Counted from the first letter of the stretch, positions 17,381 through 26,610 are shown. The stretch is DNA of 42,876 nt from Gemmatimonadota bacterium (GCA_947471365.1 CANIWQ010000009.1:1-42876); one strand, 5' to 3'. Program-made: numbers and translations. Notes: a model not told the origin generated them from the sequence alone.

Positions 17381-18681
17381 GTCTTGAGCGGCTTCTTCTT
17401 GGCGGCCGGAAACAGCACGTTGTTCAAGATCAGTCGATAACCAGGCGAACCGGTGTGCAAGCCGAGATCCGTGGGCGCCGCACCGATGTTGTGCTGCGGG
17501 TCTTCCGGATCGTGCCCGCCAAGATAGGTCCACGAGCCACGGCCAAAGTCGCCGTGCAGATACTTGGCCCACGGTGATCCGTCTTCGCTCGCCAGCACGG
17601 TCACCCCCGACTTGAGCACCGCACGATTGAACGAGGTGGTCACGCCGTAATAGTCCGGAACCACCTTGCGGTGATTCTGCGTCAGCATCGTGGCCACCGG
17701 ATCGAATTTGGCCGAGAAGTTGAACAGCGTGAACTGCCCCAGCGCCTGCCGACGCGCGGGCACGTTCACTTGATGGCCGTCGATGTCGCTCATGGCGTTG
17801 ACGCCGGCGCTCATCTCGAGATGCACGCCCTGAAAGGCAAAGGCGTTCGTCCAGTCCATCTTGCTGTCGGCATCGGGGTCCACCGGTGTGCCGTCAGAGA
17901 ACGGGCCGGCGATGTCCACTCCCTGCGCTGCCATCGCGAGTTCGATGGTCTCCGTGGCGCCGCACATCGCAAAGAGAAAGCCACCCTTCTGCACAAAGTC
18001 ATGCAACCGCCACGCCACCGCTTTCTTGAGCGCGGGAATGGTCTGAAACCCATTGTGCTGTGCAGTGGCGAGATCGCGATCACGCTGCTCCATAAACCAG
18101 CCGGCGTCGCGAAATCCGAGATACAGTTTATTGAGCTGCCCCGTAAAATCTTCATGAAACAAGTGAATCCAGTCGAACTTGCCGAGGTCACTCTTGAGGA
18201 CTTCGTCGTCCCAAATTTGCGTGAACTCGATGCCCGCATATTTGAGCGCGAGCGTCACCGCGTCATCCCACGGCGGTGATTTGGCGGGCGCATAAATCGC
18301 GATGCGCGGCGCTTTCTCGAGCGTGACCGCGTCCATATTGGCACTCGCCACCTCGCGGCGAATCACGGTGACCGCACCGTCGTCAATCGGTTGCACGGTA
18401 ATGCCGTCCACGGCCGCACGACGCCGCGTGGGGGCGTCGTCTGGGAGCAGGAAACTGCCGCCACGATAATTCAAAAACCACTCGGCTTTGCCGCCTGCCT
18501 TGAGCACGCCAAAGGTCAGGCCATACGCCTTGAGGTGGTTTTGCTGGCTGTCGTCCATGGGCACGAGCAGGTGCTGCGCCGGCACGGACCGACCGGCCGC
18601 GCCGAGCAGTGCCGCCACCAATGCGATCCGCCTCACGGCATCACCGCGCCGAGCCCAATTCATCCACGCCGTTCGTTTCAT
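17377..18681 (-). CDS. Conserved secreted protein of the DUF4159/DUF4175 cluster
   Basis: 434 residues with an N-terminal signal peptide (RRIALVAALLGAAGRSVPAQ). The mature start LLVPMDDSQQNHLKAYGLTF and the later LNYRGGSFLLP are, from memory, shared with Bacteroidota-type proteins often labelled asparagine synthetase B. I see no ATP-pyrophosphate loop or N-terminal Cys amidotransferase here, so that label is unsupported. The middle (GGFLFAMCGATETIELAMAA) resembles a glutamine-amidotransferase-like fold with a Cys in an elbow-like context, and GSWTYLGGHDPEDP follows. It overlaps the TPR gene and the JAMM-helicase gene by 4 nt each. Function unknown. Confidence 0.75.
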   Translation of the reverse strand: MKRTAWMNWARRGDAVRRIALVAALLGAAGRSVPAQHLLVPMDDSQQNHLKAYGLTFGVLKAGGKAEWFLNYRGGSFLLPDDAPTRRRAAVDGITVQPIDDGAVTVIRREVASANMDAVTLEKAPRIAIYAPAKSPPWDDAVTLALKYAGIEFTQIWDDEVLKSDLGKFDWIHLFHEDFTGQLNKLYLGFRDAGWFMEQRDRDLATAQHNGFQTIPALKKAVAWRLHDFVQKGGFLFAMCGATETIELAMAAQGVDIAGPFSDGTPVDPDADSKMDWTNAFAFQGVHLEMSAGVNAMSDIDGHQVNVPARRQALGQFTLFNFSAKFDPVATMLTQNHRKVVPDYYGVTTSFNRAVLKSGVTVLASEDGSPWAKYLHGDFGRGSWTYLGGHDPEDPQHNIGAAPTDLGLHTGSPGYRLILNNVLFPAAKKKPLKT

Positions 18682-20387
18682 TCCGCTGCTCCCGTGCGCA
18701 AACCGTCTAGCTCACGTCGCGCCTGCGGCACGAGTGCGCTGCGCGGGTAGGTGAGAATCAAATGTTCGAATCGCGTCGTAGCGCCCGTGGCATCGCCGTG
18801 CCGGCGCAACGTCCGTCCCCATTCCAAGTCTGCTTCGGCGGCTTCCGGTGCCGCCGCATAATCGATCACAATCCGTTGCCAGAGGCCAATCGCCCCCGCA
18901 TCATCGCGGCGTGCGCTCCGCAAGCGCGCGGCCACCCCCAACAATAGCGCCGCGGCATCGGGAAGTTCATCGGCCGACCGTTCAAACCGCCGAGCCGCAT
19001 CGTTGGTGTCGGCGCGCGCGAGCGCGAGAAAAGCGGCACCAACCCCCTGCGCGCTGTCCGCTTTGGTGCGCGACAGAAAGGCAATCGCCAGCACCACCTG
19101 CGTCGTGGACTCCGTTGGCCGCTTGAGTCCCGCCCGCGCTTTTTTGAGATCACCGTCGTACAGCGCGAGCCACGCGGTGACTTCGTCTTCGTCATCACCG
19201 GTTGCGCCAACGAGGGCGGCACGCGCCTTTTCGATTTGCCCCGACCGAATCCACGCCCACGCCAGCTGGCGCACAAAACCATGCCGCGTACCGGCATCGA
19301 GCGAGTCCGCGTGCCGCGCCACGAGCGCCTCCACCTCCGCGCCTCGCCCCAGCGCGCTCAGGGCGCGCACCTGGAGGGGAAGCACCTGCGTGCGAAGCAC
19401 GGCGGGCTTGAGCGTGGGCGCGACCTTCGCGAGGAGTTCCACGGCGGATGCGGCTTCACCACCGTTCAGGGCCGCGTTGGCGGCCCGCACGGTGAGCACC
19501 GGACTCGGCTGTAGCGCCATCATCGCCACGAGCGCATCACGCGCCGGCAGCCACGCGCCCAGACGCTCGGCATCGTCGGCAAAATCGCTCCACGTGGGAT
19601 ACGCACTGTCGGCTGCGGTGAGCGCGGAGAGCACGCGCCACCCCTCGCGCGGCGCGCCCCAGGCCAACTCCAGCGCACCAAGCGTACGAATGAGCGGCGC
19701 TTTCATCGGCGGCGCGCGCAGCGCGGCGCGAATGGAATCGCGACGCGCTCGCGGAGCGGGAGCGAGCGAGTAGAGCGCCGCTTGTTCCAGATACATCTCG
19801 CTCAGTAGCGCCTCGCGCCACGCGGGTCCTGCCTGCCCCCACAGTCCAAGCGCCGCGCGCAACTGCGCCACCTCAATCACCAAGGTCTTGGTGCCGCCCA
19901 ACGCCTGCGACGCCTCTTGCAACACCGTATCGGCTTGCGTGGCACGTCCGTCGTTGAGCAGTTGCTGCGCGTACTCACGATACGGCGTCGGATCATTCGG
20001 CACGAGCTGCGTCCACGCCGCAAAGGCCGCGCGCGCATCGCGGTCACGTCCGAGGGAGCGCAACACACGCAACTGCGCGCCGTGGAGCAATCGGTCCTTG
20101 GGCGCGCGCGCGAGGGCGCTGTCGAGCGGCGGCAGCACAGAATCGTCCTGCCCCATCTGCTGATACACGCGCTCCAACCCGAGAATCCCCTGCGCCACAT
20201 CGCCGGTGGAAAGCACGGTGCGCCATGCGATCACCGCGTCGCGCCACTTGCCAGCGTTCTCGAGATCCATCGCGCGCTGCACGAGCACATTCTGCGCTTG
20301 CGCCGCGACCGGTGACAGGGGACACCACAGCGCGCCCGCGGCCACGACCAGCATCGCCGCGAGCCGCTGAAGGGCGCCACGCCTCAC
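18678..20387 (-). CDS. Secreted TPR-repeat protein
   Basis: 569 residues. An N-terminal signal peptide (LAAMLVVAAGALWCPLSPVAAQA) is followed by helical repeats throughout, with TPR-type spacing of Ala, Gly and Leu (for example GKWRDAVIAWRTVL and GDATGATTRFEHLILTYPRS). The final part (about 490-560) resembles tol-pal-type repeats that end in YPRSALVPQARREL. It should act as a periplasmic protein-binding scaffold. It overlaps the DUF4175-type gene upstream and the secreted protein gene downstream by 4 nt each. The precise partner is not visible. Confidence 0.8.
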   Translation of the reverse strand: MRRGALQRLAAMLVVAAGALWCPLSPVAAQAQNVLVQRAMDLENAGKWRDAVIAWRTVLSTGDVAQGILGLERVYQQMGQDDSVLPPLDSALARAPKDRLLHGAQLRVLRSLGRDRDARAAFAAWTQLVPNDPTPYREYAQQLLNDGRATQADTVLQEASQALGGTKTLVIEVAQLRAALGLWGQAGPAWREALLSEMYLEQAALYSLAPAPRARRDSIRAALRAPPMKAPLIRTLGALELAWGAPREGWRVLSALTAADSAYPTWSDFADDAERLGAWLPARDALVAMMALQPSPVLTVRAANAALNGGEAASAVELLAKVAPTLKPAVLRTQVLPLQVRALSALGRGAEVEALVARHADSLDAGTRHGFVRQLAWAWIRSGQIEKARAALVGATGDDEDEVTAWLALYDGDLKKARAGLKRPTESTTQVVLAIAFLSRTKADSAQGVGAAFLALARADTNDAARRFERSADELPDAAALLLGVAARLRSARRDDAGAIGLWQRIVIDYAAAPEAAEADLEWGRTLRRHGDATGATTRFEHLILTYPRSALVPQARRELDGLRTGAAE

Positions 20388-23300
20388 GGCTTATCTCCGT
20401 TCAGCCGGCGGAAGTATTCAATCACGAGACGCCGTTCTTCGGGGCTCAGGCCGCGCAGCTCACTCCACTCGGGCACACGGTACTTCACCGCGTTGCGTCC
20501 GCTCGCCGCACCCGACGGCGGAACGAACGGATTGTTTTGATCGCCCGGCTTCGACTCGCGCCGTCCCGATTCGTCGGTTTGATCGTTCTCGAGCGCCTTC
20601 CCGGCGTCGAGCATCCGCTTGAACAAACGCTGTTGCCGTTCCATCACCGTCGGATCCACCGCGCCCTGCTCCAAGGACTGCGCCAACTGCCGCGCTTCTT
20701 TCGCAAGTTCCGTGGCACGACCCGACGCATCGACATCGCCCGCTTCGTCGAGCTGACGCGCCACATCACGCTGGTTGCGGGCCAATGCGCGCCCCTGCGC
20801 CTTGGCGTCTTCACTCAGCGACTGCTGCTGCGCCTTCGCCTGCTGGGACATCTGCAAGAAGTTCTGCATCTGCCCATTGAGACTCCCCTGCGCCTGTGCG
20901 AGTTGTTGCAACTGCGCCAACAACTCGGGCAACCCCGACGCGGACTGCGACTGCCCCGCGCGCTCGCGGTCACGTGCCAGCGACGAGATGGCCTGCCGCA
21001 ACGCATTCGCCGCGTCGTTCATGGACGACGCCGACTGCGATTGCGTGCGCGCTTCCGACGCATCGCGCGTGGCCTGCCCCACCTTCTGCTCCGCGTCGCT
21101 CACCGCTTTCTGCGACTTCGGCGATACCAACGCCGAGCGCCGCGACTCACCCTGCAATCGCTCCGACGCTTTCTGCACGCCCTGCTGCAATGCGCTCTGC
21201 TCCGAGCGCAACGACGGATCGTTGGGACTCTGCTTGGCCTTTTGCGCGAGCTGATCTTGCTGACGCGCCAACTGCATCAGTTCCTGAATGGACTGATCGA
21301 GTTCACCGGTGACTTCATGTTTCCACTCCTCGACCTGCTGCTTTCGTCCTTCACCCAATGCATCGGCCGCGCGGTCCATCGCATCGGCGGCGGCATCGTT
21401 CCCCTGTTGACCGGCGCCCTGTGCGCCCTTTTGACCAGCTTGCTTCTGCCCCTGGCCGCCTTGCTTTCCTTGCTCGCCGGCCTGTCCCTGCTGGCCTTGT
21501 TGTCCCTGCTGGCCTTGTTGCCCCTGCTGGCCTTGTTGCCCCTTTTGACCTTGTTGCCCCTGCTGGCCTTGTTGCCCCTTTTGACCTTGTTGCTCCTTCT
21601 GGCCGGGCTGCCCCTGCGGGTCCTTCTGATTCTGCTCTCCCTGCTGACCAGGCTTGCCGGGCTGCGGCTCGCCTTGCTTCCCCTGTTCCTGCTCACCCTG
21701 CGGTTGCTTGCCGTCGAGTGCATCGCGCGCCTTCATCGCTTCGGCCAGCGCTTCCGTGGCTTTGCGCGCCGCCGGATCAGCCTGCTCCTTCTGCAAACGT
21801 TCCTTGAGCGCCGCAATGTCCTTGGCGAGTTGCTCCGTGCGCTGCGACATGCGCTGCTTGGCCTCGTCCGTCGCCCGACGACGCGTGGCGGTGTCACCAC
21901 TCGTCATGTCGCGCTGCTGCTTGGCAAGCTCCTTGGCTTCGTCGCGCAACGTCTGCATCGCCCCCTCAAGCGCGGCGCGCTTGAGAATCTCGGCGCTCTT
22001 CTCGAGCGCTTCGCGCATTTTTTTCTGCTGCTCGGCGAGCTGTTGCAACGACATCTTACTCTGCTCGGTGGAGAGCTGTTGCGTGGCGTTGTCGAGTTTC
22101 TTGAGCGCGTCGAGCATCTCCGGCGTGAGGGCGTCGCGCAACATCCGCTGGGCATCGCGCAACTGCTGCGCGAGCGCGGTGTCGAGCGCACCGGCGGCAC
22201 GCAACCGATCTTCGAGCGCCTTGGAGGCCTGCTGCAACTGCTGCACACGTTCGGCCATCTGTTTCTGGTCGCTCGCCAGCGCTTTCTGCTGCTGCGCTTT
22301 GTCGAACGCCATATTCTGCTGACCCGCTTTGCCCGCTTCGGGGCGGGCGCCGCGCGCATTCGCCGCTTCGGTGGTGCGCTGCATCAGTTGCGCCTGCGCC
22401 TTGGCCGCCGCGGCCGCACGCGACGCGGCAGAGTCGGCGGCGGCGCGCGCCGCAATGCGCTGCTCGTCCGTCGCCGGCACGCGCAGAACCAACTCGCGGC
22501 TCACTCCTTCCTGCCCCCACGGCGTTTGGTCGCGGGCCACCAGTTGCACGTGCACCGCATCACCAGCGCCGAGCACAAAGTTCTTGAGGTCGATCATCAC
22601 CGCCGTCGCAAACTCCGGACTGCCGGCGCCGCCGAGCTTTTCCACGGCAGGCACATCCGGACGCCCGTCGCGCGACACGCGCCACAACTTGAGCGACACC
22701 GACTGCAAGGCGTGATCATCCGTCGCGAGCAGCTGCAGTTCGATCTTGTCGGACGGCGCAATGAGGGAATCACTCGCTGGCGCAAGAATCTCTGCCACCG
22801 GCACGGAGTCCGGCACCACATCCACCACGAGCGGCGAGGGCACATCGGCAATCGCCGTCGTGAGTCCGCGCGCTGTCCACGTCCAACTCCCCGTGGCCTG
22901 CGGCACAAAACGCCCACTAAACCGGCGATCCGCCGGCACGAGCCGCACGCTCTCGCCGCCCTGCGCGAGTGTGACGCTCGCCAACGGCTCCGAGGCGTGG
23001 CCGTCAATCACGAGTTCCGTGCCTTTGGGCACGCGCACGTTGGCATCACCGGGGAGCGTTTCCGTTGGCTTGTGCAAATACGCGGGATACACGGCCCGCA
23101 GCGCCACATCGCCAAGGAAGGGCCGATCGACCACGCGCACCACCAACGTGTCGCTCGTGGCGCGGCCGTCGGTCGCGACCACGGTCAGGTCGGCGTCGAG
23201 GGGCCCCACATCGGCCGTCGCCACGCCATTGGTCACCATCACGGTCTGTTCGGACCACGCATTGCCGGTCGCGCGCCGCCTCAGCACCAACGACGTGCGC

Positions 23301-23929
23301 CCGGCCGCGCGCACCGTCAACCGCAGCGGAGAGCCACGCATCGCACGGTGCGGCACGTCGGCTATCACCATGGGCGAGAGCAGCGTCCCGCGCCACGCGG
23401 CCACCGGATGCGTTAGCGCGCGCCACCCAGACGCGCTGCGTGCCGCGCCGAGCACGAGAAACGCGGCCGCCGGCATGAGCGCCACCACCGACACCAACGC
23501 CGCCCGACGCAAACGCGCAGTGAGCGCCGGCGCGAGCGCGCCGCTCACGCGACCCAACTCCGCCCCGAGTTTCTGCGACGCAACTCGCACAAAGACGCTG
23601 CCGTCGTTGGCCAACTCCACGAGCCCGCGCACGGCGCCGCGGCGCATGCGCTGTTCCCGCTCCACGACGTCGGCAATCGCAGTCGGCTCAGCCGACGCGC
23701 GCGCCGAACGAATCCCGCGCCGCAATAACCACGCCGCCAGCGCCAACGCGACCACCCACACCACAAACGGTATGATCGGCGGCAACTGCATCCAGCGCGT
23801 ACCGCCCAACAACCAGGCACCGAGCGCCATCACCATCGCGAACGCGGCCGCGGACCGGAGTGACACCCCAGCCACCAGCCAGCCCCACACCCGCGCGCGT
23901 TCCCGCGCAACCAGTTCCCAAATGCTCAT
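20384..23929 (-). CDS. DUF4175-like membrane protein with coiled coils and collagen-like tract
   Basis: 1181 residues. Two TM helices lie near the N-terminus (about 20-65) and a third at about 155. A beta-rich, Ig-like periplasmic part follows (about 180-480). The C-terminal half is a very long Gln/Ala/Lys/Leu coiled-coil region with repeated QQLQQ and AKAQ blocks. Inside it, about residues 752-841 form a Gly-Gln-Gln/Gly-Gln-Lys tract with collagen-like Gly-X-Y periodicity. The end (SELRGLSPEERRLVIEYFRRLN) is a short conserved helix pair. This is the layout of DUF4175 proteins that accompany DUF4159 genes. It overlaps both neighbours by 4 nt. It may act as an envelope scaffold; this is inference. 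Confidence 0.82.
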   Translation of the reverse strand: MSIWELVARERARVWGWLVAGVSLRSAAAFAMVMALGAWLLGGTRWMQLPPIIPFVVWVVALALAAWLLRRGIRSARASAEPTAIADVVEREQRMRRGAVRGLVELANDGSVFVRVASQKLGAELGRVSGALAPALTARLRRAALVSVVALMPAAAFLVLGAARSASGWRALTHPVAAWRGTLLSPMVIADVPHRAMRGSPLRLTVRAAGRTSLVLRRRATGNAWSEQTVMVTNGVATADVGPLDADLTVVATDGRATSDTLVVRVVDRPFLGDVALRAVYPAYLHKPTETLPGDANVRVPKGTELVIDGHASEPLASVTLAQGGESVRLVPADRRFSGRFVPQATGSWTWTARGLTTAIADVPSPLVVDVVPDSVPVAEILAPASDSLIAPSDKIELQLLATDDHALQSVSLKLWRVSRDGRPDVPAVEKLGGAGSPEFATAVMIDLKNFVLGAGDAVHVQLVARDQTPWGQEGVSRELVLRVPATDEQRIAARAAADSAASRAAAAAKAQAQLMQRTTEAANARGARPEAGKAGQQNMAFDKAQQQKALASDQKQMAERVQQLQQASKALEDRLRAAGALDTALAQQLRDAQRMLRDALTPEMLDALKKLDNATQQLSTEQSKMSLQQLAEQQKKMREALEKSAEILKRAALEGAMQTLRDEAKELAKQQRDMTSGDTATRRRATDEAKQRMSQRTEQLAKDIAALKERLQKEQADPAARKATEALAEAMKARDALDGKQPQGEQEQGKQGEPQPGKPGQQGEQNQKDPQGQPGQKEQQGQKGQQGQQGQQGQKGQQGQQGQQGQQGQQGQQGQAGEQGKQGGQGQKQAGQKGAQGAGQQGNDAAADAMDRAADALGEGRKQQVEEWKHEVTGELDQSIQELMQLARQQDQLAQKAKQSPNDPSLRSEQSALQQGVQKASERLQGESRRSALVSPKSQKAVSDAEQKVGQATRDASEARTQSQSASSMNDAANALRQAISSLARDRERAGQSQSASGLPELLAQLQQLAQAQGSLNGQMQNFLQMSQQAKAQQQSLSEDAKAQGRALARNQRDVARQLDEAGDVDASGRATELAKEARQLAQSLEQGAVDPTVMERQQRLFKRMLDAGKALENDQTDESGRRESKPGDQNNPFVPPSGAASGRNAVKYRVPEWSELRGLSPEERRLVIEYFRRLNGDKP
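21409..21674 (-). repeat. Gly-Gln-rich coding tandem repeat in the DUF4175-like gene
   Basis: Nine- and eighteen-base units related to CCTTGTTGCCCCTGCTGG repeat many times, coding for GQQ and GQK triplets. The tract stays in frame. Repeat number is likely to vary between strains or assemblies. Confidence 0.85.
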
Positions 23930-24759
23930 GGCGACGGCCGACTCGTGACGGCATACACAAAAAGGTTCACGCCCATCCGCAGTGCCGCCTCATGCAGCTC
24001 TGCCGGATCGCTGTACGTGCCCACGTCTTCCCACCCGTTGCCGAGATCACTCGAATAGCTGTAGTACACCGCCAAGCGGTTTCCGATAAACAGCCCATAC
24101 CCGCGCGCCGGCTTGCCGTCGTGCTCGTGGACCTTCGGTAACCCCTTGGGGAACTCGTAGACCATGTGGTACACCGGGTGCGAGAGCGGCACATCCACCA
24201 ACTCGCGATCCGGAAACACGCGCTTCATCTCGCGACGAAAACTTTCGTCGAGACCGTAGTTGTCGTCTGCGTGGAGAAAGCCGCCGCGCGTGAGATACTC
24301 GCGCAAACGCACCACCTCCGGCTCGCTGAGCACGATATTGCCGTGCCCCGTCAGGTGCAAAAACGGATAATCCCACAGCCGGTCATCCATCAACGTGACG
24401 CGCGCCTCGGCCGCTTCCACCGCAAAGGCGGAGCGCTCGCGAATGGCACGCAACAGGTTCGGGAGACTCGACGGATTGGCGTACCAATCACCGCCGCCCT
24501 CGTACTGCAGGCGCGCAACGGTCAGCCGCGGCGCCGCGGTGACCGCTGGCTCCGCGGCTACCACCGGCACCGGCCACGTCGCGCGCGTGCGCATCACGGG
24601 CCCGCGCGAGACGAGCCCGCGCGAGACGAGCCCGCGCGAGACGAGCCCGCGCGAGACGAGCCCGCGCGAGACGAGCCCGCGCGAGACCGCCGTGGCGTCC
24701 GGCCGCGCTGCCAGCGCCGCCGAACCCAAAATCGCAACGACCAGCACCTTGTTAATCAT
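23926..24759 (-). CDS. DUF4159-domain secreted protein with expanded N-terminal repeat
   Basis: 277 residues. A signal peptide (KVLVVAILGSAALAA) is followed by a five-fold SRGLV repeat (residues about 26-50), which is not part of the domain, then the DUF4159 domain. The domain contains LQYEGGGDWYANPSSLPNLL, the stretch FLHLTGHGNIVLSEPEVVRL and LTRGGFLHADDNYGLDESF, and has a class I glutamine-amidotransferase-like fold. Known DUF4159 genes sit beside DUF4175/TPR and often MoxR/DUF58 genes in Gram-negative bacteria; the biochemical role is not known. It overlaps rsmI and the DUF4175-type gene by 4 nt each. Confidence 0.87.
   Translation of the reverse strand: MINKVLVVAILGSAALAARPDATAVSRGLVSRGLVSRGLVSRGLVSRGLVSRGPVMRTRATWPVPVVAAEPAVTAAPRLTVARLQYEGGGDWYANPSSLPNLLRAIRERSAFAVEAAEARVTLMDDRLWDYPFLHLTGHGNIVLSEPEVVRLREYLTRGGFLHADDNYGLDESFRREMKRVFPDRELVDVPLSHPVYHMVYEFPKGLPKVHEHDGKPARGYGLFIGNRLAVYYSYSSDLGNGWEDVGTYSDPAELHEAALRMGVNLFVYAVTSRPSP
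24601..24690 (-). repeat. 15-bp in-frame tandem repeat in the DUF4159 gene
   Basis: CCCGCGCGAGACGAG is repeated five times exactly from 24601 to 24675, and a diverged sixth unit ends at 24690. It codes for SRGLV on the minus strand. Because the unit is a multiple of three, slippage would change length without breaking the frame. Confidence 0.95.
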
Positions 24760-25619
24760 TCGTGTGCGATCCGGTAAGCCAAGTTTCGGGGTGCGTGCAT
24801 CTCCTCTACCAATACGCGCACCACGTCGCGCGCGCTCACCCCGGTTTCCTTGAGGGCCTTGGCGCGCTCCCGCAGTGCACCCTCATCCAACTCGGGCGCC
24901 ACCGCGCCGCCCACCACGAGCACCACTTCCCCGCGCGGGGCCTTCTCCTCGTACGACAGCGCTAACTCGCGAACGGTTCCCCGCCGGAACTCCTCAAACT
25001 GCTTGGTGAGTTCGCGGGCCACGGCCGCCGGACGCTCGGCAGCGCCTGCTGCCGCGAGATCGGCGAGGGTGTCGGCCACGCGCGGCGGCGCTTCGTACAC
25101 CACCGCCGTGTGCGCGCTCCCCACAATCTCCTCAATCAACGCGCTCCGCTCGCGTCCCTTCCGCGGCAAAAATCCATAAAAGGTGAACCGGTCGGCCGGT
25201 ATCCCGGCCCCCACCAACGCCGAGAGCAACGCCGAGGCGCCTGGGATCGGCGACACCGCCACACCAGCCTCGATCGCCGCATGCACCAGGCGCGCCCCGG
25301 GATCCGAGAGCAACGGCGTCCCCGCGTCGCTGATCAGCGCATACGACGCGCCTCCGAGCAGTCGCTCCACAATCCCGGGCGTCGTTTTGGCTTCATTGTG
25401 TTCGTGGTAGGCCACGAGCGGCGTCGCAACACCAAAGCGCTCCAACAATGGCCGCGAGTGACGCGTGTCCTCCGCGAGCACCGCCTGGACCAAACGCAAT
25501 GTGGCCACAGCCCGCTCGCTCAGATCGCCCATGTTGCCGATCGGCGTGCTCACCACGTACAGCGTTCCCGCTGGCGTTCCCGCTGGCGTTCCCGCTGGCG
25601 TCACCACTCGGCCTTCCAC
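24756..25619 (-). CDS. rsmI: 16S rRNA (cytidine(1402)-2'-O)-methyltransferase
   Basis: 287 residues, near the usual 270-290. It methylates the 2'-OH of C1402 in the decoding centre. Tetrapyrrole-methylase-fold motifs are clear: LYVVSTPIGNMGDLSERAV, AEDTRHSRPLLERFGV, the SAM loop LISDAGTPLLSDPG and PIPGASALLSALVGAG. A short PAGTPAGTPAGT repeat sits before the domain, so the N-terminus is extended by DNA repeat expansion. A GTG at 25619 is taken as start, although later GTGs near residue 5 are possible. The 5' end overlaps the upstream hypothetical gene by 19 nt, and the 3' end overlaps DUF4159 by 4 nt. Confidence 0.95.
   Translation of the reverse strand: MEGRVVTPAGTPAGTPAGTLYVVSTPIGNMGDLSERAVATLRLVQAVLAEDTRHSRPLLERFGVATPLVAYHEHNEAKTTPGIVERLLGGASYALISDAGTPLLSDPGARLVHAAIEAGVAVSPIPGASALLSALVGAGIPADRFTFYGFLPRKGRERSALIEEIVGSAHTAVVYEAPPRVADTLADLAAAGAAERPAAVARELTKQFEEFRRGTVRELALSYEEKAPRGEVVLVVGGAVAPELDEGALRERAKALKETGVSARDVVRVLVEEMHAPRNLAYRIAHE
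25564..25599 (-). repeat. 12-bp in-frame tandem repeat at the start of rsmI
   Basis: Three exact copies of GTTCCCGCTGGC, coding for the PAGT-type repeat at the RsmI N-terminus. The repeat is immediately beside the stop codon of the upstream gene. Confidence 0.9.
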
Positions 25620-26584
25620 GGTAACGCGTCGAAGAGGCCAGCCGACTGGAACATGTGACGGCGATCGTGCGTCAACTCACCCAGGAGCCGTTCCGGTGTC
25701 GTATCGTCGAGCGGCATCGCAAATAACATTTCCGATATCCACGCCCCGACGTCCGCCGACAACGTGGCCACGTCTGCCACAGGGTCGCGCCCCGCGCTCA
25801 CACCAAAGGGCATCTGTTCGAGCGAGGGATGACGAGCAATCAGTAACTGCCGAGCCTGCTCCGCGACCGCCGGTGCACTGCTACGCCCAGCGCTCACCAA
25901 CCGCCGCACGAGCGATGCCATCAGGTCGCGATACGCCGCGATCAGCGCCGGCGGCGCCAGCACGGGCAGCTGCGGCGGCACCCCAAACAACCGAATCCGG
26001 CGTTGCGACGCGCCGTGCCGACCCGGCAACACGAGTGACGCCAGCGCGGCGTCGGCCAGCCCAGAAGTCGGATCCGCAAAAAACCCACGCACCACCTGTC
26101 CATGGCGCAGCACCGCGTAGTTCATCCCACCGGAGATGTACACCTCAACCACCCCGTCGTGCATCGTCGCGTGTAACCATGCCATCAGCGCCTGCGCGTC
26201 GTCCGTGGCCAGCTCCGGTGGCCATGGCCAAGGCTCGGTGGTCTGCGTGAAGTGCATCGTCGCGAGCTGTTCGTCATCTGCCTCGTGAAAGCAGATTTCG
26301 CCGATTTCCGCCGCGCTCGGCACACTCGCCAACGCGTCGGCAATCGAGAGCGTGCGAAACGAAAGTCCGTCGGTGGTCGCCACCGCGTTGACGACCTCCC
26401 CCTCCTGCAGCGTCAACACCAGCAACTCCTCCGGCAGCCACACCGCCACGTAGCCGTACACCCGTGCCGCACGGTCGCGCTTCGCATCCGTCAGGAGATG
26501 ACCGAGATGCACGTACGCGAGCCGCGTGCGATGCAGCAGCACCCGGTGGTGAGGAAATCGGAGCGTGGCGGCTGGAAGGGCCAT
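25601..26584 (-). CDS. Conserved hypothetical protein upstream of rsmI
   Basis: 327 residues, soluble, starting with the ATG at 26584. It has an N-terminal beta-rich part (HHRVLLHRTRLAYVHLGHLL, then VWLPEELLVLTLQEGEVVNAV) and a helical C-terminal half ending in LFDALPWKAEW. No signal peptide or membrane helix is visible. I do not recognise the family. It ends within rsmI with a 19-nt overlap, so the two are probably cotranscribed and it may be the first gene of the long minus-strand run. The coding call is supported by base composition, the clean start and the overlap. Confidence 0.65.
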   Translation of the reverse strand: MALPAATLRFPHHRVLLHRTRLAYVHLGHLLTDAKRDRAARVYGYVAVWLPEELLVLTLQEGEVVNAVATTDGLSFRTLSIADALASVPSAAEIGEICFHEADDEQLATMHFTQTTEPWPWPPELATDDAQALMAWLHATMHDGVVEVYISGGMNYAVLRHGQVVRGFFADPTSGLADAALASLVLPGRHGASQRRIRLFGVPPQLPVLAPPALIAAYRDLMASLVRRLVSAGRSSAPAVAEQARQLLIARHPSLEQMPFGVSAGRDPVADVATLSADVGAWISEMLFAMPLDDTTPERLLGELTHDRRHMFQSAGLFDALPWKAEW

Positions 26585-26610
26585 ACAGGGGTTACGGGGC
26601 CGGACGCGAA

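Noticed and set aside
17377-18681. Asparagine synthetase B label
   Set aside because: No amidotransferase N-terminal Cys and no ATP-pyrophosphate motif are visible; the protein has a signal peptide.
20225-23416. A 1063-codon plus-strand open frame
   Set aside because: It runs antisense to the DUF4175-like gene and consists of Leu/Arg/His-rich low complexity. Its length comes from the high GC and the repeat tract.
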